64,000 nt of DNA from Paracoccaceae bacterium (GCA_022822495.1 JAJEBQ010000028.1:1-64000); one strand, 5' to 3'; numbered from the stretch's first letter, positions 9,001-18,279 are shown. Notes: generated by a model not told the origin, from the letters alone. Numbers and translations: made by a program.

Positions 9001-10392
9001 GTGAGATATATTTCAACCCGAGGTCATTCACCAGCGCTTGATTTTGAAGGTGTTCTCCTTTCTGGACTGGCTCCGGATGGGGGGCTTTATGTCCCTGAGG
9101 ATTGGCCCATAATCGCATTTGAAGACATAGCCAATCTTCGAGGTGCTTCCTATGTTCAGACAGCTTTTCAGATCATTAACCCCTATGTTGGTGATGCTTT
9201 TTCTGAGGACTGTCTTAGGGAATTGCTTGAAGGCGCTTATGCTCATATAAGCCATGAGGCTAAATGCCCCTTGGTTCAACTTGGTGATAATCTCTTTCTT
9301 TGCGAACTTTTCCACGGACCAACGCTGGCCTTCAAGGATTTTGCCCTCCAACTTGTAAGCAGGATGTTTGACACGGTTTTGACACGATTGAACAAACGCT
9401 GTGTGATAATTGGTGCCACCAGTGGCGATACAGGTTCATCAGCCATAGAAGCGTTCAAGGGTCTTGCTGCGGTCGATGTCTTTATTTTGTATCCCGAGGG
9501 GAAAGTATCTGAAATTCAAAGAAAACAAATGACAACACCCTCGGAGAGTAACGTCCAGGCCATCGCTATTGATGGCAATTTCGATGATTGTCAGGCTTTG
9601 GTCAAGGGGCTGTTTGGTGATGGGCAATTTCGAAAAAGTGTGAACCTGGCCGCGATAAATTCGATCAACTGGGCCAGAATAGTAGCCCAGATTGTATATT
9701 ATTTCTATGCAGGTATTGCCCTGGGTGCGCCGCAAAGAAAGGTGACCTTTGTCGTACCAACCGGTAATTTTGGTGATGTTTATGCAGGTTACTGTGCCAA
9801 ATTGATGGGATTGCCAATTGAACATCTGGTTATAGCTGCTAACCAGAATGATATCCTTTATCGAACCCTGAATTCCGGTCAGTACCAGTTGGAGGAAGTC
9901 GTCCCATCGATTAGCCCTTCGATGGATATTCAGGTGAGTTCCAATTTTGAAAGGGTCTTGTTTGATGCCTGCCAGAGAAACAGTCAGGTCATAGTCTCGA
10001 AGATGCAGGCCTTGCAAAAGGGTGGTTTTGATCTTACCGAGAATGAACAGATATATCTCAAGACATATTTTAGGGCAGGGCGATGTTCGGAGGAAGAAAC
10101 CAGGGCTGAGATTCTCAATACCCACCGGGGATCAGGACATATTATCTGTCCTCATACTGCCGTGGGGGTTAAAATAGCAAGGGAATTGGACCGTACGACA
10201 GGTGCTTCGGTGGTTTCGCTTGCGACAGCTCATCCGGCCAAATTTCCTGATGCTGTCAGGGATGCTTGTGGCATGAACCCGGCTTTACCAGAAATGCTCG
10301 CTAAAACGCTTGAGCAACCTGAAAGAATCGTTGCCATGCCAAACTCACAAGAAGAATTAAAGGAGTATATTCGAACCAGGAGTTTACCATGA
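9001..10392 (+). CDS. thrC: Threonine synthase
   Basis: This 463-residue PLP enzyme converts O-phosphohomoserine to threonine. The PLP lysine is K112 in the HGPTLAFKDFALQ motif, GATSGDTGSSA binds the phosphate, and the N-terminal YISTRGHSP segment is typical of the proteobacterial form. A GTG start at 9001 gives the expected N-terminus and lies 8 nt after surf1. The placement of thrC after surf1 and before an M16 peptidase is conserved in Alphaproteobacteria. Its stop overlaps the next gene by 4 nt. Confidence 0.95.
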   Translation: MRYISTRGHSPALDFEGVLLSGLAPDGGLYVPEDWPIIAFEDIANLRGASYVQTAFQIINPYVGDAFSEDCLRELLEGAYAHISHEAKCPLVQLGDNLFLCELFHGPTLAFKDFALQLVSRMFDTVLTRLNKRCVIIGATSGDTGSSAIEAFKGLAAVDVFILYPEGKVSEIQRKQMTTPSESNVQAIAIDGNFDDCQALVKGLFGDGQFRKSVNLAAINSINWARIVAQIVYYFYAGIALGAPQRKVTFVVPTGNFGDVYAGYCAKLMGLPIEHLVIAANQNDILYRTLNSGQYQLEEVVPSISPSMDIQVSSNFERVLFDACQRNSQVIVSKMQALQKGGFDLTENEQIYLKTYFRAGRCSEEETRAEILNTHRGSGHIICPHTAVGVKIARELDRTTGASVVSLATAHPAKFPDAVRDACGMNPALPEMLAKTLEQPERIVAMPNSQEELKEYIRTRSLP

Positions 10393-11651
10393 AAGCACGC
10401 CTAACAACTTTGCCCAACGGATTTCGTGTGGCCACGGATCATATGCCAGGGCTAAGGTCCTCAGCCCTTGCGATTTATGTGTTGGCGGGTAGCAGGAACG
10501 AAAGGGAAGATCAAAATGGTGTGGCACACTTTCTGGAACACATGGCTTTCAAGGGCACCTCATCAAGAACCGCAATTCAGATAGCACAGTCAATTGAAGA
10601 TGTTGGCGGATTTATTAATGCCTACACCAGCCAGGACAGAACGGCGTATTTTGTAAGGCTCCTTGAAGAAGATGTTCCATTCGGTGTTGAACTGCTGGCA
10701 GATATATTGCTGAATTCGGTTTATAATCCAGGTGAAATGGAGAAGGAACGTAACGTTATCCTGAACGAAATCAGGCAATACAAGGATTATCCTGAAGAAA
10801 TGGTTTTCGAGGGTTTACAAAGAACCATTTATCCCCACCAACCATTAGGGCGACCAATTTTGGGTTCCTCTGACTTGGTGGGTTCCTACCAAAGAAGCAA
10901 CCTTGTGGAGTTTGTTAACCAGTTTTACCTTCCCCAGAATATGATTTTGGCAGCCGCGGGTGCTGTGACGCATGAAGACATGGTAGAAATGGCCGAGCGT
11001 TACTTTGGACATCTCAAGAAAGTTGATGTTGAAAGTTATCCCAAGTGTCATTATCAGGAAGGTGAATTCAGGGAAGAAAAAGATATCGAACAGGTTCAAT
11101 TGGTCTTGGCTTGCGAATCCCCACCAATAAATCATGACCTTGAGGCAGCAACCAATATTTTTACCCGCGTGTTGGGTGGTGGTTCTTCATCCCGTCTTTT
11201 CGTTGAAGCCCGAGAAAAAAGAGGATTATGTTATGCCATTTCGGCCCAGGTGAATGTACAACCTGATACTGGTCTCTTTGTGGTGCATTCGTCTACCGGT
11301 GAGAATGAAATTGAAGAGTTGTGTTATTGCTGTACCAGTGAAATTGCCAGCTTGCAAGACAATATTGAGGAAACAGAGATTAAGCGAGCCAAGGCCCAGA
11401 TAAAATCTGCCATATTGATGGGATATGAGAATCCTTCCAATCGGGTGGAAAGAATGGGGTATATGCTTCACCACTTGGGCAAAATCATGGCCATTGATGA
11501 AACCATCGAAAAGTATGAAAAGGTAACCGTGGAAAAAGTCAAGGAGGCGTCGCATTTTCTTTTGGATGGGCAGGAATTGAGTGTCGCACTTTTCGGCCCT
11601 ATCACGAAGGCACCGACAAGAATGGACATTATTGGCAAGTCGAGACCGTGA
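10389..11651 (+). CDS. M16-family zinc peptidase (mitochondrial processing peptidase-like)
   Basis: This 420-residue peptidase of the pitrilysin/M16B family shows the inverted zinc motif HFLEH at residues 47-51, followed by MAFKGT and the downstream glutamate region NVILNEI. The C-terminal domain keeps GGGSSSRLF and REKRGLCY. Its overlap with thrC (ATGA) shows coupling. Bacterial relatives process or degrade peptides; the exact substrate is unknown. The gene order thrC-M16-GNAT is conserved in the class. Confidence 0.92.
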   Translation: MKARLTTLPNGFRVATDHMPGLRSSALAIYVLAGSRNEREDQNGVAHFLEHMAFKGTSSRTAIQIAQSIEDVGGFINAYTSQDRTAYFVRLLEEDVPFGVELLADILLNSVYNPGEMEKERNVILNEIRQYKDYPEEMVFEGLQRTIYPHQPLGRPILGSSDLVGSYQRSNLVEFVNQFYLPQNMILAAAGAVTHEDMVEMAERYFGHLKKVDVESYPKCHYQEGEFREEKDIEQVQLVLACESPPINHDLEAATNIFTRVLGGGSSSRLFVEAREKRGLCYAISAQVNVQPDTGLFVVHSSTGENEIEELCYCCTSEIASLQDNIEETEIKRAKAQIKSAILMGYENPSNRVERMGYMLHHLGKIMAIDETIEKYEKVTVEKVKEASHFLLDGQELSVALFGPITKAPTRMDIIGKSRP

Positions 11652-12223
11652 TCTTATTCAATACAGAAAGTCCCCAACTCTTTACCCAGAGGTTAACACT
11701 TAGGCCACCACAAAACAGGGATCACGAGGAATGGGCCCTTTTAAGGGAAACAAGCCAGGACTTTCTTAAACCATGGGAACCTCTGTGGGAAGAGGATCAT
11801 TTATCTCGTGCTTCCTTTAATAACAGGGTAAAATGGGCTCGAAAATCAATGGTTGCCCAAACGGCCTTTCCTTTTTTACTGGTCAAGGAAAATACCATTA
11901 TTGGTGGCATAACTTTGGATCATGTGCGCGGAGCACCGTCTCGCTCTGGTATTGTTGGTTTTTGGGTAGGACAGGATTATGCCCGCAGGGGATATATGAG
12001 AGAAGCCTTGGAAGCAGTTGTGCACTTCGCCTTTGAGGAAATTAATATTAGCCGTATTGAAGCTTCCTGCCTTCCAACTAATAAGGCATCACGAGGATTA
12101 CTTGAGATCTCCGGATTTAAATATGAAGGTATTGCGCAAAGCTACTTGGAGATTGCCGGCAAGTGGCAAAACCATGTGATTTATGCCAATTTAAGGGGTG
12201 ATCGGCGGGGCTCTGCGGTATAG
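11648..12223 (+). CDS. RimJ-like GNAT N-acetyltransferase
   Basis: A 191-residue GNAT protein starts at a GTG that overlaps the M16 stop. It shows the RLTLRPPQNRD opening, the acetyl-CoA loop region GFWVGQDYARRGYMREAL (the Q/RxxGxG/A-type loop is present as ARRGYM), and the NKASRGLLEISGFKYEG motif shared with RimJ/RimL ribosomal protein alanine acetyltransferases. Substrate is not proven. Confidence 0.88.
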   Translation: MILFNTESPQLFTQRLTLRPPQNRDHEEWALLRETSQDFLKPWEPLWEEDHLSRASFNNRVKWARKSMVAQTAFPFLLVKENTIIGGITLDHVRGAPSRSGIVGFWVGQDYARRGYMREALEAVVHFAFEEINISRIEASCLPTNKASRGLLEISGFKYEGIAQSYLEIAGKWQNHVIYANLRGDRRGSAV

Positions 12224-13639
12224 ATGGTAAATACAGCCAGCGACAAGGTTATCAAATTAAAAGAACAAATAAAACCACATTTGTTTGCAGAATTTTCAGA
12301 TAGATACAAATCAGAACCAAGAGGGCTGTTTACCTGCAAGGAGGGCATTGTACTTGTACCTGAAACAACCTTTGATGTTGCCGAAATTCTAGTTCAATGC
12401 AATATATTACAAATGCCCGTGATCCCCTTTGGTGGAGGAACGGGTCTTGTTGGAGGGCAGATTTACACAGGTTCGGAGTATCCAGCGGTTGTAAGCCTGC
12501 ACCACATGAACAGGATCAGGGAAGTATCACCACTTGACCAAACGGTTACAGTAGAAGCGGGATGTATTCTCCAGGACATTCATGAGGAAGTTGAGCAATA
12601 CGATCATATTTTCCCTCTATCTATTGCTTCCAAAGGGTCCTGCCAGATTGGAGGCAACTTGGCAACCAATGCCGGAGGAGTGCATGTTATGCGCTATGGA
12701 AATACCCGTGACCTATGCCTTGGCGTTGAAGTCGTTCTACCAGATGGTACAATAATGAATAACCTCAACAAATTACACAAGGACAATCTTGGATTGGATT
12801 TGAAAAACCTGCTGATCGGATCTGAAGGTACATTGGGGATAATTACCGCCGCTACCATGAAAATATTCCCCAAACCTATGGAAGAAACAACAGCTCTTCT
12901 AAGTGTGTCAGATCTGGAAACTGCACTTGAGTTACTCATTTTTTTCAAAAAGCATTTTGGCAACCTAATATCAGCGTTTGAGTTGATCAGTGCGACGGGC
13001 TTTGAATTTGTCCAGGAGACTGGGCTGGTCACAAGATTGCCGTTTAAAGTAATCCCCAGATGGGCGGTATTGGTTGATTTGGGTTCAGAATTTTACATGG
13101 ATCTGAATGAGAGATTGGGGGAAGTAGCGGGTCTGGCGGTAGAAAGGGAGTTGGTACTTGATGGGGTCATAGCTCATTCCGAACAACAGCGGATGGAATT
13201 CTGGGCTATACGTGAACTCATACCTGAAGCCAATCGATTGGTTGGAGCCATTGTTTCGAATGATATTTCCTTACCAATATCCAAACTTCCAACCTTCGTT
13301 GCCAGGGCTGAATCTGCATTAGCTCAAATTGGTCATTTCAGAACCAATTGTTTCGGGCATATCGGAGATGGCAATCTGCATTTTAACGTTTTTGCTTTGA
13401 GGCATAGTGATTTAAGCATAACCAAAGAGCTAAGGGATCACATAAGAGAAACCATTCTGAACATTGTTAATGATCTTGAAGGCTCGACATCTGCTGAACA
13501 TGGTACAGGCAGATTAAAGGTCGAAGAAATACCCAAATACAGATCACAAGCTTTTGTCGGGACAATTGAGAAAATCAAGCAGACGCTAGATCCTAATAAC
13601 ATCATGAACCCTGGTGTTTTGATCCCTCCCCAAGATTAA
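12224..13639 (+). CDS. GlcD-type FAD-binding oxidoreductase
   Basis: This 471-residue flavoprotein belongs to the FAD-linked oxidase family with a PCMH FAD domain (IPFGGGTGLVGGQ, then GGNLATNAGGVHVMRYG and GSEGTLGIITAA). The C-terminal domain has CFGHIGDGNLHFN and STSAEHGTGRLK, and it ends NIMNPGVL. These features fit glycolate, D-lactate or D-2-hydroxyglutarate dehydrogenases, which oxidise a 2-hydroxyacid. The start codon directly abuts the GNAT stop. Substrate cannot be read from sequence; D-2-hydroxyglutarate is the commonest for this subgroup. Confidence 0.9.
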   Translation: MVNTASDKVIKLKEQIKPHLFAEFSDRYKSEPRGLFTCKEGIVLVPETTFDVAEILVQCNILQMPVIPFGGGTGLVGGQIYTGSEYPAVVSLHHMNRIREVSPLDQTVTVEAGCILQDIHEEVEQYDHIFPLSIASKGSCQIGGNLATNAGGVHVMRYGNTRDLCLGVEVVLPDGTIMNNLNKLHKDNLGLDLKNLLIGSEGTLGIITAATMKIFPKPMEETTALLSVSDLETALELLIFFKKHFGNLISAFELISATGFEFVQETGLVTRLPFKVIPRWAVLVDLGSEFYMDLNERLGEVAGLAVERELVLDGVIAHSEQQRMEFWAIRELIPEANRLVGAIVSNDISLPISKLPTFVARAESALAQIGHFRTNCFGHIGDGNLHFNVFALRHSDLSITKELRDHIRETILNIVNDLEGSTSAEHGTGRLKVEEIPKYRSQAFVGTIEKIKQTLDPNNIMNPGVLIPPQD

Positions 13640-14094
13640 TATTTGGGTTCAGATGAACCAAAAAGGGAGTCAAAGGAATAACTTGCTCATTGTTACCAAT
13701 ATCAAGGGATGGAAAGGTTATGTATAGTGGATTATTTTCTTTCCTGTTTCTAGGTAGGACTAATCCTTAAGAGATAATTGTCTCTATTTCCCAGAGTAAT
13801 ATAACTCAGTATTTCAGGTTTTAAGCAATTAAATCAAACTGGTTCAAGGCTCTAAAATCACTGTAAGCATAGCACTTTAAGGCCTAATTCAAGAGGTGGT
13901 TTAATATCTGTAAATTCCAGCAATTTTTTTCTAGGGTAGTTCTAGCGGATAAATTGTTGAATCCATACTGGATAAATTATGATATTTTTATTGGATATAT
14001 TGCAGTGATTATAACGGATATAATGTACTATATATAAAGGATATATTGTGATGCTTTTAGTGGAAAAAATTTGGGTTGTGAGGACAAGAAATAC
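13640..14094. other. 455-bp gap holding an array of 23-bp-spaced repeats
   Basis: No gene is supported here. The first 300 bp are AT-rich and unremarkable. From 13947 the region holds a regularly spaced repeat array, listed separately, which leads directly into the ATPase pseudogene. Confidence 0.7.
13947..14084 (+). repeat. Six direct repeats with exact 23-bp spacing (GGATAWATT core)
   Basis: The core GGATAAATT or GGATATATT begins at 13947, 13970, 13993 and 14039. A variant GGATATAAT begins at 14016, and a weaker GGAAAAAATT at 14062. All six are spaced by exactly 23 bp. Only the first 9-10 bases of each unit are conserved; the 13-14 bp between cores are AT-rich and different. This geometry fits an array of protein-binding sites (iterons or operator half-sites) rather than slippage. 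The array ends about 10 bp before the start codon of a DUF4143-type ATPase, so control of that gene is the simplest role. Confidence 0.7.
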
Positions 14095-15378
14095 ATGAGT
14101 CAAGAAATTTACCCAAGGCATTTCAGCAACTTGCTTGAAAAGGCATTACAGTCATACAGGTTTATTAACATCATTGGACCAAGGCAGGTTGGAAAAACAA
14201 CAATGGTTCGAGACCTTTTCAAGAAGGGCGTTTATATCAATCTTGACGATGATGAAATACTCACGGCTATTGAGCTGACCCACGGGGGGAATTGGAGAGT
14301 TTAAAGGAAGTTGCAGGGTATGAACCTGTAATAATTGACGAAGTGCAAAGATCAAAAAAAAATTGCTTTGCCAATAAAACGTATCGTTGATAACAGCAAT
14401 AGAAAAGGCCAGTTTATCCTTACCGGATCATCAAATTTGTTTGCTACCAAGGGTGTTCAGGATTCGCTCCCTGGAAGAGTTATTCCAATGCAACTCTGGC
14501 CATTCACGGTAGCTGAAACCAAAAGGAGACCCCCAAGTAAAATAATTGACTGGATATTACAAAAGAAACCATCATTAAATCAGATCAAACTTCAGGAAGT
14601 GTTAACACGTAGTGAATATATCGCTTATTTGTTGAAAGGAGGATTTCCAGAACCCCGTGTTTTACCATTGGAAGAACGGGAAAAATTCTATAGCAGTTAT
14701 GTAAAAACAATCGTTGACCGCGATTTACCTGAAATTACCACCATAAGAAAAGCTGACAAGATTCATCAATTGATAAATCAAATTGCCATTAGAACCGCGC
14801 AAGAAATTAATCGGAACGAGTTGGCAAATAGTATTGGTTTAAAGTGGGAAACACTAGATTCATACCTTGATTTGTTGACCCGGTTGAATCTTGTAATAAA
14901 ACTAGGCGCTTGGACATCCAGCGAAGCAAAGCAAGAAAAAAAACAACCCAAATACCATTTTATTGACACTGGTATGGTTTGTGCATTACGACGGTTTGAT
15001 GAAACTTCCTTCAGATTGGAGAACCCTTCATCTCGTTCCATAGGTGGTTTGTTGGAGAGTTTTGTTTTCAATGAATTGCTCAGGATTTTACCGTTTCAAT
15101 CAAGGCAATTCGGCATGTATCACTGGCGTAACTCCAAAAAGCGTGAAATAGATATAATTTTGGAAAGAGGTGGGTGTATAGTAGGTATCGAAGTGAAAGC
15201 ATCACGCACGGTTGTATTGGATGATTTCAAGCACCTAAAATGGTTTGCAATGACAGGTCCAGGGAAAGCCAGGTTATTCAAGGGAATTGTATTCTATCTT
15301 GGCGATAAAAAACTAAGTTTCGGCGATAACTGTTACGCATTACCCGTTAGTTCGCTTTGGGCAGAAATCAATTCTTAG
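14095..15378 (+). pseudogene. DUF4143-type AAA ATPase, two frameshifts
   Basis: The frame begins MSQEIYPRHFSN with a P-loop IIGPRQVGKTTM. It should continue through the ESLKEVAGYEPVIIDEVQR Walker B region, GQFILTGSSNLF (sensor) and SLPGRV, ending in the DUF4143 PD-(D/E)XK-like domain (HWRNSKKREIDIILERG, then GIEVKAS). It is broken twice: one base is missing near 14275 (reading ELTHGG where I-E-T-D-P is expected), and a nine-A run near 14353 shifts frame again. These ATPases are common in mobile or accessory DNA; some act as antitoxin or defence-like genes, but function is largely unknown. The array of 23-bp repeats lies immediately upstream. Sequencing error at the A-run cannot be excluded, but two separate breaks favour decay. 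Confidence 0.82.
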
Positions 15379-15445
15379 CCTTTTGTTAAGTAGTACATGT
15401 TCTTTTGGAATGATATCCTTTTTCTAGGAGAGTAATAAAATTCCC

Positions 15446-16144
15446 TTAAACATCCATATTTGTAAGTTTTAAAATTCTTGATTTGCCGAATTTATCCCAA
15501 TTATATTCGTAATGATCACCTTGGTTAATCGGGAGGTTGATGCGGGTAGGCCAAAAAATACATATATTGAAACCATTTTTCTTGCGAATGCTATTGTAAA
15601 CAATTCCGTTTTCTGAAGGTTTCTCAGCAGTTTTTGGCCACCTAAATTCATCTGCCCATTCCTGTGATCCCTGGTATCTGTCAGGGTCAAGTTGGTATAA
15701 TTCAGGAAAGTCAGTTTGCCTGTTTCGAATATCTATCAGTTGCTGATCAACATTAGCGATAAGTTCTCTCATTCGTATTCTGGAGGGGAAAGCATCCTCG
15801 GATAAACTAAGGCGTCTATCTGAATGATAACACGTTTCAGCAAGGGCTGTTTCAATTTCCAGAGATCCATACCAAGCACCTAATTTGCCAGAACTGAATC
15901 TGCCCCCTTTCTCATCGGCATGCAGAAAAGCAGCCATAACAATGCTTGCAGTGCTACCAATAGCAATTTCATTATCTGGGATAAGGTTTATTCTACTTTG
16001 TAAAAGAAGGTGTCTATCGTTGGTCATGGCTTCCAAGATGAACCCCACTCTTAATTCCTCCGAATCCTCGGTAAGATCATCAAAAATACCTATTGGAGGG
16101 TAATTGCCTGAAATAAGCCGATGTGTTTTTTTCCAATTCGGCAT
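15446..16144 (-). CDS. RES-domain toxin (NAD+ phosphorylase family)
   Basis: This 232-residue protein matches the RES toxin family, whose members deplete NAD+ (for example ParT and MbcT). The visible signature is the R-GGRFSSG-like segment in GGRFSSGKLGAWYGSLEIETALAE, where GAWYGS and the following E-T-A-L-A-E helix are the conserved RES core. It is the second gene of a pair, 10 bp downstream of an Xre/MbcA-type antitoxin, which is the standard arrangement. At 232 residues it is longer than most RES proteins, with extra sequence on both sides of the core. Confidence 0.82.
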   Translation of the reverse strand: MPNWKKTHRLISGNYPPIGIFDDLTEDSEELRVGFILEAMTNDRHLLLQSRINLIPDNEIAIGSTASIVMAAFLHADEKGGRFSSGKLGAWYGSLEIETALAETCYHSDRRLSLSEDAFPSRIRMRELIANVDQQLIDIRNRQTDFPELYQLDPDRYQGSQEWADEFRWPKTAEKPSENGIVYNSIRKKNGFNICIFWPTRINLPINQGDHYEYNWDKFGKSRILKLTNMDV

Positions 16145-16154
16145 TTTGACACCA

Positions 16155-16598
16155 TCACTTCATTTCCCTCCAGGCATCAATGTAGCGCCTGACTTCATAC
16201 AAGTGATTAATACTACCCTTCAACAAGTGATCAAATGGAGAAATGCCACCAAATGGCAGATCATGGTTTGGACTGAAAAACCACCTTCGAGCACTGTCAT
16301 GATCGGCAAACAAAAGTCCAAGCCCTTTATGGATACCAAGAAACAATGAGATTCTTTCCAGTTGATCTCTGTTCATGGATTTAACGCCTTCCCTTTTCCA
16401 TTTGTGGTAAGTTTGACGATGGATATCTCCCAACAAGGCCAAACGTTGGTTTTCAACGCATCCCCAACGATCGCATAATTTGATGAATAACCTAAATGCT
16501 GAAGGCGACAACTGCCTTCTGGTCTCGATGTCTCTAAGTGCATCCAGCGGAATATGGGAATCCTGTATTTTTGTGTCAGTATCTATAGATGTGCGCAT
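16155..16598 (-). CDS. Xre/MbcA/ParS-type antitoxin of the RES pair
   Basis: This 147-residue protein has the Xre-like helix-turn-helix half (SAFRLFIKLCDRWG, then ALLGDIHRQTYHKWK) and a C-terminal toxin-binding half (RISLFLGIHKGL, LPFGGISPFDHLLKG, HLYEVRRYIDAWR) diagnostic for MbcA/ParS antitoxins. It lies directly upstream of the RES toxin. The region just upstream (16600-16660) is rich in GTATA/TATAC repeats and is the likely autoregulatory operator. Confidence 0.85.
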   Translation of the reverse strand: MRTSIDTDTKIQDSHIPLDALRDIETRRQLSPSAFRLFIKLCDRWGCVENQRLALLGDIHRQTYHKWKREGVKSMNRDQLERISLFLGIHKGLGLLFADHDSARRWFFSPNHDLPFGGISPFDHLLKGSINHLYEVRRYIDAWREMK

Positions 16599-16605
16599 TT
16601 ATATT

Positions 16606-16665
16606 ATCGTGGTGAGTATAATTATATACTATATGTATATAAGTATACAAAATATAACAACTCTT
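16606..16665. promoter_or_regulatory. AT-rich GTATA/TATAC repeat region before the antitoxin
   Basis: Directly upstream of the antitoxin start the DNA carries several interleaved GTATA and TATAC units (for example GTATAATTATATAC and GTATATAAGTATAC). Inverted repeats at this place are normal operator sites for Xre-type antitoxins. The exact operator and the -10/-35 boxes cannot be fixed by eye. Confidence 0.4.
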
Positions 16666-16782
16666 TCAAGTTATTGAGATTTATTTTGGGTTCTTTGTCC
16701 AAAATTGTGGGTAAAAATATTCCTCATCAAGTCATCAAAACAAGTATTGCTACCTCACAAAACAGTCCGATAAATCGTGACA

Positions 16783-16942
16783 AAAGTACTTCAAGAACGA
16801 TTTAAAAATAGTCCCAGATGCAGTTCATTCATAAAGGTGGTTATATGTGATGCATTGGTTATGGCCGAGGCCGGGTTTGGATTGGTCACTCTGTGTTACA
16901 CTCTGAGGTGCTTCCGTTATCGGAAGAGGGACGTTGGTGCTG
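16783..16942 (+). mobile_element. IS5-family transposase C-terminal scrap
   Basis: A short stretch encodes GFGLVTLCYTLRCFRYRKRDVGAV, closely matching the C-terminal end of the transposase near 50.76-51.25 kb (ELVTLCYTLRRFRYLEKE). The nucleotide match is also clear, for example TTGGTCACTCTGTGTTACAC. No inverted-repeat end is visible on either side. It is a deletion remnant. Confidence 0.7.
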
Positions 16943-16985
16943 TTCGGGCCTTGAAAGGTATTCTGGACAATGATAATATGATCTT

Positions 16986-17198
16986 ATGGCAGGTTTGATT
17001 GTCATGAACAAGCCAAGCCGTAGACAACTCAAATACTTCAAAAAGTTTATGGCCCAAGCTGGAGATTTAAAGGTTGGTGGTTTTGATTATCCCAAAATGC
17101 AGTTGTTGACAGTTGAGGAAATATTTGAAGGGAAAAGGTTTGCTACACCCTCGGTTGTAGGTAGAACTGATAATCAACCGAGAAAATTACAAGGATAA
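16986..17198 (+). pseudogene. C-terminal scrap of a DNA methyltransferase
   Basis: The 70-residue frame contains YPKMQLLTVEEIFEGKRFATPSVVGR. This resembles the C-terminal tail of site-specific N4/N6 methyltransferases, in which a YPKIQILTIEELLNGK-type segment follows the catalytic domain. The catalytic NPPY region is absent, so this is a remnant. The assignment rests on recall of the family tail and is moderate. Confidence 0.45.
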
Positions 17199-17307
17199 GA
17201 AACCGTCCAAGCCCATTACTTATAAGCCCGAAAACTATTTTACCGAAAAGAAATTTCGAAGATTGCTATATCAACCGAGTTCTGAAAAAACCATATTTAT
17301 TTCAAAA

Positions 17308-17586
17308 TCAAATTTTTGCTTTACGGTCTCGGTAAAAATTTTCATGCGGTCCAAAAGCTAGTAGAGTCAGTGTGGGAGTCTGGTCCTCGTAAATGTAAGC
17401 AAGTAATTTCTGCTGTTTTGATATCTCGAATTTATAAACCAGTATACTTGAAAGATCACCTTTTTTTCGTTGCCCCAAATTAGGGGTTTCAATGATGGCC
17501 TTTATGGCTAAATCCAGTTCCTGTTTTTGATTGGCATATAACCTTTTCACTGCTTTCTTGAAAGTTCTCGTTTGTACAATTTTCAT
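17308..17586 (-). CDS. RelE/ParE-family toxin
   Basis: This 92-residue basic protein has the RelE/ParE fold signature: an N-terminal TFKKAVKRLYANQKQELDLAIKAI helix pair, GDLSSILVYKFEISKQQKLLAYIYED strands and a C-terminal LALLAFGPHENFYRD-like segment (here LTLLAFGPHENFYRD), typical of this group. It begins 5 nt after a ParD-like antitoxin. RelE relatives cleave mRNA at the ribosome and ParE relatives poison gyrase; sequence alone does not decide, though the GPHENFYRD tail occurs in RelE-type proteins. Confidence 0.8.
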   Translation of the reverse strand: MKIVQTRTFKKAVKRLYANQKQELDLAIKAIIETPNLGQRKKGDLSSILVYKFEISKQQKLLAYIYEDQTPTLTLLAFGPHENFYRDRKAKI

Positions 17587-17591
17587 GAAAT

Positions 17592-17807
17592 TTAGTTGAA
17601 CTCGAATGGTGTAACCTGACCATCTTCCATTTCATTCAATGCCAACATAATGTCCTTAATTAAACTGTATGGGAGATCTTGATTTTCTTCGGCAATTTTA
17701 CCTATGGTTGCCCAATATTCAATCTGCTTAGGTATAGAACGATGATAAATTTTTCCGTACAGTTGAGCACTTTTATAAAATTCTTCAGATAGATTCACGG
17801 TTGCCAT
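17592..17807 (-). CDS. ParD-like antitoxin
   Basis: A 71-residue protein starts MATVNLSEEFYKSAQLYGKIYHRSIPKQ, a ParD-like ribbon-helix-helix antitoxin opening. The ATG at 17807 is chosen because AGGAAACC sits just upstream; an in-frame start 13 codons earlier is unlikely. The middle segment IEYWATIGKIAEENQDLPYSLIKDIM is also typical of ParD-like family proteins. The AT-rich DNA upstream has the short palindrome TAATATATTA (17881-17890), a possible operator. Confidence 0.78.
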   Translation of the reverse strand: MATVNLSEEFYKSAQLYGKIYHRSIPKQIEYWATIGKIAEENQDLPYSLIKDIMLALNEMEDGQVTPFEFN

Positions 17808-17845
17808 TTTGGTTTCCTCAGATAAAATTTTCTTCCTATGTATCA

Positions 17846-17895
17846 AATTATACTATAATACAACAGAATATAATATAGTGTAATATATTACAACG
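17846..17895. promoter_or_regulatory. Probable promoter/operator of the ParD/RelE pair
   Basis: This stretch is almost pure A/T and holds imperfect inverted repeats: ACTATAATA at 17852-17860 against TAATATAGT at 17871-17879, and the perfect palindrome TAATATATTA at 17881-17890. Its position upstream of the antitoxin start fits an autoregulated promoter. Confidence 0.4.
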
Positions 17896-17998
17896 AATAG
17901 CAACACTGAGGTATATTTCGCGTCAATTTTGACGAGAGAGTGCTATAAACCAAATACAAATACGTCAGTAAAGTAAAAAGTATTACGTTGAGTTACCA

Positions 17999-18271
17999 TT
18001 ATTTCAGCTGCTCATAATCCTTTAAAGGAATACTCCTGAAGACCTCTCTTGTTATGGAATCACGTTCAAGGATGAAAAACTCCCCACAGGGTATATGAAC
18101 CCAAATTTCGGCGGTTCTCCCACGTGGCGATTTGTGATTATATAAATAATCTGCCCACTTTTCGTCTGACACCTCTTCGGCTGGTTCTGGTCTTTGTTTT
18201 CCAGCTTCCGTAAGAAAATGAAATTCTGTCTCGCTTCGCAGGCCACAAAACGGACATTCAAATAATTGCAT
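17999..18271 (-). CDS. soxD: Sarcosine oxidase delta subunit
   Basis: The small 90-residue zinc-binding subunit of heterotetrameric sarcosine oxidase opens FECPFCGLRSETEFHF with the CPFCG zinc site, followed by WADYLYNHKSPRGRTAEIWVH and CGEFFILERD. It starts 8 nt after soxB. In an intact operon soxA and soxG would follow; here the minus-strand reading continues into a ParD/RelE pair and IS scraps instead, so the alpha and gamma subunit genes are missing. Confidence 0.92.
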   Translation of the reverse strand: MQLFECPFCGLRSETEFHFLTEAGKQRPEPAEEVSDEKWADYLYNHKSPRGRTAEIWVHIPCGEFFILERDSITREVFRSIPLKDYEQLK

Positions 18272-18279
18272 AAATGTTC

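Noticed and set aside
13947..14084. CRISPR array
   Set aside because: The conserved core is only 9-10 bp and the 23-bp period is far too short for repeat plus spacer.
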